The position numbers and the translations under genes were made by a program. This document shows positions 40,505 to 45,836 of a stretch of DNA of 45,836 bases, in pieces (position 1 is the first letter of the stretch; every line of letters starts with the position of its first letter). The notes under the pieces are model-generated. The model was not told where the DNA came from. It did not search any database and was given only the letters and a program-made list of their open reading frames with translations. Source of the stretch: Paraburkholderia sp. Ac-20340 (lineage in GTDB: Bacteria > Pseudomonadota > Gammaproteobacteria > Burkholderiales > Burkholderiaceae); assembly GCF_017104965.1 (NCBI RefSeq), contig NZ_JAAGPR010000051.1, positions 1 to 45,836 of the forward strand, written 5' to 3'.

Positions 40505-41274
40505 TGTCCTGAATGGGCGTCAAAAGTAAGCGGGGGTTGGGCGCGCCGTAAGGCGTCGTCGACTTCGGCGTGCGCGATCTGGAACGCCAGCGTGTAGGTG
40601 TCGATGATCGCGGCCTCGCTCGCGTGGCCGTGCGTGGCGATGGCCGCCGAGATGGCGCTGTGCGCGGCGCGCAAGGCGGTTTCATCGTCGCCTTCGATCA
40701 GCAGCACGTGAGTGGGCGCGGCGTTTTTTGACCATTGCTGGAAGGCTTGCGGTACGGAGTCCAAAGCATTGCCGAGTCGCACTGAACGCACGCCTGCGAG
40801 CGCGGCGCACGCGGCCAGCAAGGCTTCGGCGGCGGGTTGCGCATCCGGCGCGCACGAGAAACGCGCGCAGGCCAGTGCGGCACCGTCCTGCGCTACGCCG
40901 CCGACCGATGAAGCCGATGAAGCCGATGAAGCCGATGAAGCCTCCAAAGCCGAAGAAACCGACGCCATCGTTGCACAAGTCGCCCGCACCACATTGCGCA
41001 AACGCGGGCGCATTTCGGCGGACCACGGCGTCGGGCGGTCGATCACGTCGCGATAGGCGGCCGAGTCGAAAACCGCCGCATCCGTCACTTCGTACAGCGT
41101 GAAATAGCGCGGCTGTCCGGCAGCATCCGATCGATAGCGCCGTCCGGCGAGAAAGCCGGGAATGCCGACGCGCTCCGGCACATGTTCGTGCGTGTGCCAG
41201 CGCTCGTATTGCGCCTCGACATCGGCATCGACATCGTTCCAGAGCGCGAGAAACGCGCAGCCGAAGAGGGCCAT
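40501..41274 (-). CDS. Conserved hypothetical protein with two ferredoxin-like halves
   Basis: 257 residues from ATG 41274. I do not recognise a named family with certainty. The N-terminal part (LFGCAFLALWNDVDADVEAQYERWHTHEHVPERVGIPGFLAGRRY) resembles dimeric alpha/beta-barrel proteins of the EthD/DUF type, where the WHTHEHVPERV motif is diagnostic. A low-complexity Ser/Ala linker (about residues 112-124, encoded by a 9-bp repeat) separates a second half of about 110 residues (CARFSCAPDAQPAAEALLAAC ... VLLIEGDDETALRAAHSAIS), possibly a second copy of the same fold. It is translationally coupled to the dehydrogenase (ATGA) and follows the MFS gene by 28 bp, so it belongs to the same pathway. 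An isomerase, lactonase-like or small-ligand role is only a guess. Confidence 0.6.
   Translation of the reverse strand: MALFGCAFLALWNDVDADVEAQYERWHTHEHVPERVGIPGFLAGRRYRSDAAGQPRYFTLYEVTDAAVFDSAAYRDVIDRPTPWSAEMRPRLRNVVRATCATMASVSSALEASSASSASSASSVGGVAQDGAALACARFSCAPDAQPAAEALLAACAALAGVRSVRLGNALDSVPQAFQQWSKNAAPTHVLLIEGDDETALRAAHSAISAAIATHGHASEAAIIDTYTLAFQIAHAEVDDALRRAQPPLTFDAHSGH
40905..40940. repeat. In-frame 9-bp tandem repeat inside the hypothetical gene
   Basis: CCGATGAAG is repeated four times exactly (40905-40940), with partial copies beyond. On the coding strand it gives repeated Ala-Ser-Ser in the linker between the two halves of the protein. The nine-base unit keeps the frame, so copy number can change without disrupting the gene. 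Confidence 0.9.
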
Positions 41275-41302
41275 CAGGTGAACTCCGTTTATCGAAAAAT
41301 CG

Positions 41303-42661
41303 TCAGATCGCAGGCGCGGCGAGCGGCGCCGCCGCGCGGCGCGGCATCGCGAACATGCACAGCGCAGCGGCGACAGCCGGCATCGCGACAATCGCGAACA
41401 GCACGCCGTAGCTCAGGCCCGAAGACAGCAGATAGCCGCCGAGCGCCGAGCCGAGCATCGAACCGAAGCGGCCGATGCCGGTCGCCCACGCCACGCCGGT
41501 CGCGCGCATTGCCGTGGGATAGAGCGTGGCCGCGAGGCCGTTGACGCCCACCTGCGTGCCGCTGATGCACATGCCCGCGACGAACACGAAAGGCGCGGCG
41601 ACGAGCGGCGTCGCGTAGGCCTGCCCGACGATACAGATGGCGGCGCACGCGCACAGATACGCCATGCCGAGCACGCGGCTGGGCTGGCTGCCGTCCATCA
41701 CGCGCCCGATCAGCAGGCCGCCCGTGGTGCCGCCGACCGACCACAGCGCGGTGGTGAGCGCGGCGGCGCGCATCGAGCCGCCCGAGTGCGTGATGATCGT
41801 CGGCAGCCAGCTTGCCATCAGGAACAGCACGGAAAGGCCCATGAAAAACGTGGTCCAGAGCAGCAGCGTGCCGCGTCGATACGGCAGCGCCAGCAGTTCG
41901 CGCACGGCGGCGCGACCCGGCCGCGATTCGAGCGCGACGAAGCGCGTGGCGGCGTCGAGCGTGCCGCCCGCCATGCGCTGGCCGAGCGCGAGCAGATCGC
42001 TGGCGCGTTCGGGACGGCGCAGCGCGAGATAGCGCATGGATTCGGGCAGCAGCGCCCACAGCGCGACGAGCAGCAGCAAGGGCACGCCGCCGCCGATCAC
42101 CAGCATCGCGTGCCAGCCGAAGCGCGGAATCACCTGCGACGCCACCACGCCGCCCAACGCCGAGCCCAGCGAATTGCCGCACAGCATCACCGTGATCAGC
42201 GTGAGGCGGCGGCGCGCGGGCACGAACTCGGCGGTCAGCGTGACGGCCGTGGGCGTCGCGCCGCCGATGCCGATGCCCGCGAGCACACGCAGCGCGGAAA
42301 GCTCGGCGATATTGCTGGCGAGCAGACTCGCGAGCGTCGCCACGCCGAAGCAGGCGACCGAGGCGAGCATCACGGGACGCCGGCCGTAACGGTCGGCGAG
42401 CGGCCCGAAGGCCAGCGAACCCACCATCATGCCGATCAGCCCGGAGAGGAAAATCGGCGCGAGTTGCGTCACGGTCAGCCCCCATTCGGCGCGCACCGAA
42501 GGCGCGATATAGGCCGCGAGGCCAATATCGATGCCGTCGATCGCCACGGTCAGGAAGCACAGCACGATCACGAGTGTCTGGAAGCGGCTCAGCGGCCGTT
42601 CGTCGATGAAGGCCTGCACGTCGGTCTGACGTGCGCCGCCCGCGAAATGGGGTGAATTCAC
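41303..42661 (-). CDS. MFS transporter, aromatic acid:H+ symporter (AAHS) type
   Basis: 452 residues from GTG 42661, which has GAGGAG seven bases upstream; a TTG at 42676 would overlap that ribosome site. Twelve membrane segments. Helix 1 carries the AAHS motif DGIDIGLAAYIAP, and the loop between helices 2 and 3 is GPLADRYGRRPV. Later MFS loops include GRVMDGSQPSRV and ATLYPTAMRATGVAWATGIGRFGSMLG. AAHS members import benzoate-like or short carboxylic acids with protons. It lies between a porin gene and the unknown/dehydrogenase pair, so it is probably the inner-membrane step for the same compound. Confidence 0.9.
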   Translation of the reverse strand: MNSPHFAGGARQTDVQAFIDERPLSRFQTLVIVLCFLTVAIDGIDIGLAAYIAPSVRAEWGLTVTQLAPIFLSGLIGMMVGSLAFGPLADRYGRRPVMLASVACFGVATLASLLASNIAELSALRVLAGIGIGGATPTAVTLTAEFVPARRRLTLITVMLCGNSLGSALGGVVASQVIPRFGWHAMLVIGGGVPLLLLVALWALLPESMRYLALRRPERASDLLALGQRMAGGTLDAATRFVALESRPGRAAVRELLALPYRRGTLLLWTTFFMGLSVLFLMASWLPTIITHSGGSMRAAALTTALWSVGGTTGGLLIGRVMDGSQPSRVLGMAYLCACAAICIVGQAYATPLVAAPFVFVAGMCISGTQVGVNGLAATLYPTAMRATGVAWATGIGRFGSMLGSALGGYLLSSGLSYGVLFAIVAMPAVAAALCMFAMPRRAAAPLAAPAI

Positions 42662-42707
42662 CTGATGTCTCCTCAATCCTTTCTAGTTGGATACGCTGGA
42701 TATGCGC

Positions 42708-43847
42708 TCAGAACAGGTGCCGCAAGCCGATGCGCACCGCGCCCTGGTTGGCGTTGCTGGACGGCGAAAGCCCGAACAGGTCCGCGACCGCTTCGTGGCC
42801 CGTCGAGTCGATGCCGCTCGCGTGCTGCCAGATGCCGATGCCATAAAGGTAGGTCGATTTCGACAACAGGTAGGCGCCGCCCACCGAAGCCGTGCGATAG
42901 CGGCTACCCGGCGCGATGCTGTACTGGAACGCGGCGCCCAGCATTACGGCGGGCGTGACGTTGAAGCCGTAGGTCAATTGATAGTCGTTGAAGGCCGCGT
43001 TGGCGGGCGCGCGCGGATTCGACGCCGTGCGCGTGATGTCGAGAAAGCGGATGTTGTCGTACAAAAACGCGATCTGCGAGCGGCCCCAGACGTAGCGCGC
43101 GCCGCCGCCCGCGACCTGCTGGCTGGCCGCGCTCACGTAGTTCGAGAAGATCGGGTTCGAGACCGGGTTGGCGAACGCGGCGCCCGCGACCGGCGCCGCG
43201 CTGGCGCCGTAGATCGAGGTGGCCGGCGTGCGCATGTTCATGTAGGCGCCGGCGATCGTCAGACCCGCGTGGGCATATTGCGCGCCGAAGCCGTAGACGC
43301 GGTTGCGCGAGAAGTCGCCTGCGGTGCCGCCGAGGCTGAACATCGCGCTGCCGTTGAAGCCGTGCCAGACCGGCGTTTCGTACTTGATGACGTTGCTGAT
43401 CTTGTTGTAGTTCCACGAGCCGTCGATATCGCCGAGCGGCGCGCCCAGGCCGCCTGCGAACATCATGCTGGTACTCAGCGGCACGAAATAGTCGTTCGTC
43501 ATCGAATACTGACGGCCGAGCCAGACGTTACCCAGTTTGCCGCTCAGGCCCACGTAGGCCTGGCGCCCGAACAGCGTATTCGACGGCTGCGCCGCACCGG
43601 TTTCGATGCTGAAGCCCGATTCGAGCACGAAGATCGCCTTGAGGTCGTCGCCCAGATCCTCGACGCCACGCAGGCCCCATTTATCGCCTGCGCGGCCGCC
43701 GCTATAGGTCTGCCACGCGGCCTTGCCGCCCTGATTGCTGCTCCACGTGAGCGCGCTGTCCACCGCGCCGTACAAGGTCACGCTGCTCTGCGCGTGTGCT
43801 GCCGCGGCACATACGGCCAGCGGCACATAGGCCATCCACTGTCTCAA
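42708..43847 (-). CDS. Gram-negative porin (Burkholderia OmpC-like)
   Basis: 379 residues from a TTG at 43847, which has GAGGAG six bases upstream; an ATG four codons later (43835) is the other option. The signal peptide is MAYVPLAVCAAAAHA before QSSVTLYG, the standard mature start of Burkholderiales porins. The 16-strand barrel pattern is complete: LYGAVDSALTW, SGGRAGDKWGLRGVEDLGDDLKAIFVLESGF, FGRQAYVGLSGKLGNVWLGRQYS, and the final VRIGLRHLF with the terminal Phe. It forms a trimeric outer-membrane channel. It is the first structural gene of the unit running porin, MFS, unknown, dehydrogenase, 162 bp after the LysR gene stop. Confidence 0.93.
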   Translation of the reverse strand: MRQWMAYVPLAVCAAAAHAQSSVTLYGAVDSALTWSSNQGGKAAWQTYSGGRAGDKWGLRGVEDLGDDLKAIFVLESGFSIETGAAQPSNTLFGRQAYVGLSGKLGNVWLGRQYSMTNDYFVPLSTSMMFAGGLGAPLGDIDGSWNYNKISNVIKYETPVWHGFNGSAMFSLGGTAGDFSRNRVYGFGAQYAHAGLTIAGAYMNMRTPATSIYGASAAPVAGAAFANPVSNPIFSNYVSAASQQVAGGGARYVWGRSQIAFLYDNIRFLDITRTASNPRAPANAAFNDYQLTYGFNVTPAVMLGAAFQYSIAPGSRYRTASVGGAYLLSKSTYLYGIGIWQHASGIDSTGHEAVADLFGLSPSSNANQGAVRIGLRHLF

Positions 43848-44009
43848 AGCTGTCTCCTCTCGTTTTGTGTCCGGCGCGCTGGCTCGCATGGCCTGTTGCG
43901 TCCGTCGGCGAGATAGTCCGCGAAACGGCCCGCGGGAAACAGCATCGATCGGGAACTTCAGAACGCGTTTTTTGGAAAGGATGGCGTGGGGCGCGCCGGG
44001 CGGCGCGCG

Positions 44010-44927
44010 TCAGAGATAGCCGTCGCCTTCGACCAGCGTGGCGAGGCCGCGCGTCAGATGATCGAGCAGCGCGTGGAAAACCTTCGGGTTGCTATGTCCG
44101 GCGGGGCGCAGCACCTTGACCCAGAAGTCCGGCAATTCGAAGCCGCCGAGGATCTGCACCAGATCGCCGGCCTGCACGCCGGCGCGCGCGCGGTAACGCG
44201 GCAGCACGGCGATGCCCAGGCCATCGGCGGTGGCGCGGTGCATGGCGTCGATATCGTTGGTCGCGAAGGCGCCGTTCACCGCCACGTCGATCACGCCGCC
44301 CGAACCCGGCTCGACGAAGCTCCAGGTGCCGGCCGGATTGAGGTAGGAATAGCGCAGGCAGCGATGCGTGGCCAGTTCGGAAGGATGCGCGGGTTCGCCG
44401 TGGCGCGCGAGATAGGCGGGCGAGGCGTAGACGTGCCGCTTGAAGGGGCAGAGCGGGAAATCCTCGACGCCGTCGTAGGCCACCGGCAGACCGGAGATGA
44501 CGAAATCGAAGCCTTCGACCACCGGATCGACGGGGCGATTGGTCAGTTGAAGCTCGACATCGACCTTGGGATGATCGCGGAAAAAATCGTTGAACATCGC
44601 GCCGAGGAAGTGATTCGTGAACGACGAAGGCGCCTTGATTCTCAGGCGGCCGGTCAGGCGCGAGCCGTCGTCTTCGTCCGGGCCGCGCATCATGCGTTCG
44701 TAGGCGGCGAGGAAATCGCGCGCGCGCACGATCGTATCGCGCCCGCCCGCGGTGAGATGCAGGCTGCGCGTCGTGCGCTGGAACAGCAACTGGCCGAGTT
44801 CTTTTTCGAGCGCGCTCACGCGTTTGGTGACCACCGAAGGCGCGAGATTGAGCCGCAGCGCGGCGCCCGCGAAACTGCCGACTTCGGCCACCGCGAGAAA
44901 CGCGCGTGCGTTTTCGACGCTATCCAT
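44010..44927 (-). CDS. LysR-family regulator upstream of the porin operon
   Basis: 305 residues from ATG 44927 (MDSVENARAFLAVAEVGSFAGAALRLNLAPS). The helix-turn-helix is SFAGAALRLNLAPSVVTKRVSALEKELGQLLFQRTTRSLHLT; the effector domain (GRLRIKAPSSFTNHFLGAMFNDFF, FDFVISGLPVAYDGVEDFPLC) matches the DmlR/PA0477-like branch. It lies on the same strand directly before the porin gene, so it may control that operon, though LysR targets are more often divergent. The frame extends upstream to 45281 but that part overlaps another gene. Confidence 0.9.
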   Translation of the reverse strand: MDSVENARAFLAVAEVGSFAGAALRLNLAPSVVTKRVSALEKELGQLLFQRTTRSLHLTAGGRDTIVRARDFLAAYERMMRGPDEDDGSRLTGRLRIKAPSSFTNHFLGAMFNDFFRDHPKVDVELQLTNRPVDPVVEGFDFVISGLPVAYDGVEDFPLCPFKRHVYASPAYLARHGEPAHPSELATHRCLRYSYLNPAGTWSFVEPGSGGVIDVAVNGAFATNDIDAMHRATADGLGIAVLPRYRARAGVQAGDLVQILGGFELPDFWVKVLRPAGHSNPKVFHALLDHLTRGLATLVEGDGYL

Positions 44928-44995
44928 CCTGTCTCCCTTGCGCGCCGATGCGCGGTCACCGACCGTGTGCCGCCTGCCATTCGAGCGCTGTTCAG

Positions 44996-45019
44996 GCGCG
45001 CATTTTCCCATATGCGCGC
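44996..45019 (-). terminator. Hairpin after the hypothetical gene behind glyA
   Basis: GCGCGCAT (44996-45003) and ATGCGCGC (45012-45019) form a perfect 8-bp stem with an 8-base loop, 18 bp downstream of the stop at 45038 in the leftward direction. There is no U-run, so termination here is only probable. Confidence 0.35.
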
Positions 45020-45037
45020 GCCGGGTCAGGCGGGAGG

Positions 45038-45586
45038 TCAGTGGCGCGGCAACATTTCCGACACGCGCATCCAGCGGCTGCGCCGCGAACCGGCCAGACG
45101 GGCGAGCAAGGGCGCCTCGGCGACGAGGCATTCGACAGGAAAGCAGGGCGCGCCCTGGGACGCGAGCCAGAGCGTGCGCGCGACGCCGTCGATCACCGAC
45201 ACATAGGGCTGCGCGGTGGCGTTGCCGGCGGCCGGGCCACCGCTTGGCGCGGCTTTGATCTGCGAGCGCACGCGGCAGCACACTTCCACCAGCGGCACGG
45301 GATCGTCCATGCCGAAGCGGAAACCTTCATCGGCGAGTTCCAGCTTTTCGCTCAGTGTTTCGCCCGGTGCCTTGCCGCGAGCGGCCAGCGCGCGGGCCGT
45401 ATCGGTCAGGTCGTTGCGCCAGAGACCGAACAGCGCATCGCGCCGCACTTCCACGACGGCGCGTTCGTCGTTGCCGAATTCGGTGCGGCCCACGCTCATA
45501 TACACCTCGCCCTGGCGCGTGGGGATTTTGAACAGGGCGAGCGTGCGGCCGCCCGCTGCGAGACTCGGGCCGATGTAGGTGTGCAC
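45038..45586 (-). CDS. Hypothetical protein downstream of glyA
   Basis: 182 residues from a GTG start at 45586, 14 bp after the glyA stop, so almost certainly co-transcribed with glyA. I do not recognise the family. The sequence is soluble, with no signal peptide or membrane segment: alternating strands at the start (RTLALFKIPTRQGEVYMSVGRTEFGNDERAVVEVRRDALFGLW), a Pro/Asp-rich middle (FRFGMDDPVPLVEV), and a basic C-terminus (RLAGSRRSRWMRVSEM). Codon use is like its neighbours. An upstream ATG is not available, supporting the GTG start. Confidence 0.6.
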   Translation of the reverse strand: MHTYIGPSLAAGGRTLALFKIPTRQGEVYMSVGRTEFGNDERAVVEVRRDALFGLWRNDLTDTARALAARGKAPGETLSEKLELADEGFRFGMDDPVPLVEVCCRVRSQIKAAPSGGPAAGNATAQPYVSVIDGVARTLWLASQGAPCFPVECLVAEAPLLARLAGSRRSRWMRVSEMLPRH

Positions 45587-45600
45587 GATGGCTCGGCGCT

Positions 45601-45836
45601 TTAGCGGTAGACGGGGAAACGCGTGGTCAGGTCGGCCACGTGCGCCTTCACACGCTCGATCGTGGCGGCATCTTCAGGGGCTTCCAGCACGTCGGCGATC
45701 AGGTTACCCACCTGCTCGGCTTCCTTCACGCCGAAGCCGCGCGTGGTCATCGCCGGCGAACCCAGACGGATACCGCTCGTCACGAACGGCTTTTCCGGGT
45801 CGTTCGGGATCGCGTTCTTGTTGACCGTGATGTGCG
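45601..45836 (-). CDS. glyA: Serine hydroxymethyltransferase, C-terminal part (cut by window edge)
   Basis: The last 77 complete codons of the gene, stop at 45601-45603; the rest lies outside the window. ITVNKNAIPNDPEKPFVTSGIRLGSPAMTTRGFG is the strongly conserved C-terminal region of SHMT, and the end (VKAHVADLTTRFPVYR) matches burkholderia enzymes. The enzyme interconverts serine plus tetrahydrofolate with glycine plus methylene-tetrahydrofolate using pyridoxal phosphate. The lysine that binds the cofactor is upstream of the part seen here. Confidence 0.95.
   Translation of the reverse strand, partial: HITVNKNAIPNDPEKPFVTSGIRLGSPAMTTRGFGVKEAEQVGNLIADVLEAPEDAATIERVKAHVADLTTRFPVYR

Noticed and set aside
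40905..40940. CRISPR-like array
   Set aside because: Nine-base units without spacers; a coding tandem repeat.

Overview
The window is high-GC DNA from a beta-proteobacterium of the Burkholderiaceae, most likely Paraburkholderia, Caballeronia or Burkholderia. The evidence is the gene content: a nirBD operon with a fused nitrate reductase/CysJ-like flavoprotein, a monomeric NADP isocitrate dehydrogenase, a Burkholderia-type porin, many LysR regulators, and glyA at the right edge. No tRNA, rRNA, CRISPR array, insertion sequence or phage gene was seen.

Layout. (1) 1-8.4 kb is part of an aryl-polyene-like lipid cluster. A leftward operon encodes a COG4648 membrane protein, an AMP-ligase fused to a hotdog dehydratase, an LpxL-like acyltransferase, a LolA-like protein and an MMPL/RND exporter. 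A divergent rightward set encodes an acyl carrier protein, a FabG-like reductase and a GT2 glycosyltransferase. The exporter is cut off mid-gene near base 139, where the sequence becomes a fragment of an NRPS condensation domain on the opposite strand. This is either a rearrangement or an assembly chimera. (2) 8.4-17 kb is nitrate/nitrite assimilation: cobA (siroheme) faces left, and nirB, nirD and the fused NADPH-nitrate reductase face right. The 580 bp between them holds two divergent sigma-54-like promoters, a centrally placed NtrC-like dyad and, in both leaders, tandem hexaloop hairpins of the ANTAR-antiterminator type. The second hairpin overlaps a terminator-like stem in each leader.

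(3) 17-31.6 kb is mixed: a GAF-GGDEF diguanylate cyclase, a LysR regulator, the remnant of a GNAT acetyltransferase, a large autotransporter, isocitrate dehydrogenase, a chloroperoxidase-type esterase, an FAD oxidoreductase, a purine nucleoside permease-like lipoprotein and an orphan sugar-binding protein. (4) 30.7-35.4 kb is a catabolic module: a LysR regulator divergent from an HMG-CoA-lyase-family enzyme, a class III CoA transferase and an MFS transporter. A candidate small RNA with its own terminator follows. (5) 35.9-39.4 kb is a probable zinc-starvation locus. A Zur-like box lies between a His-tailed EamA transporter (with an SRPBCC gene behind it) and a COG0523 GTPase plus gamma-carbonic-anhydrase-like protein. 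(6) 39.4-45 kb is a LysR gene followed by a porin, an MFS transporter, an unknown protein and a zinc dehydrogenase, probably an uptake and oxidation operon for a small organic acid or polyol. (7) The right edge carries the 3' end of glyA and a hypothetical gene behind it.

The most interesting part is the cobA/nirB control region. Two transcripts needed together, one for siroheme synthesis and one for the siroheme enzyme, appear to be gated by the same nitrogen-status promoter type and the same RNA antitermination element.
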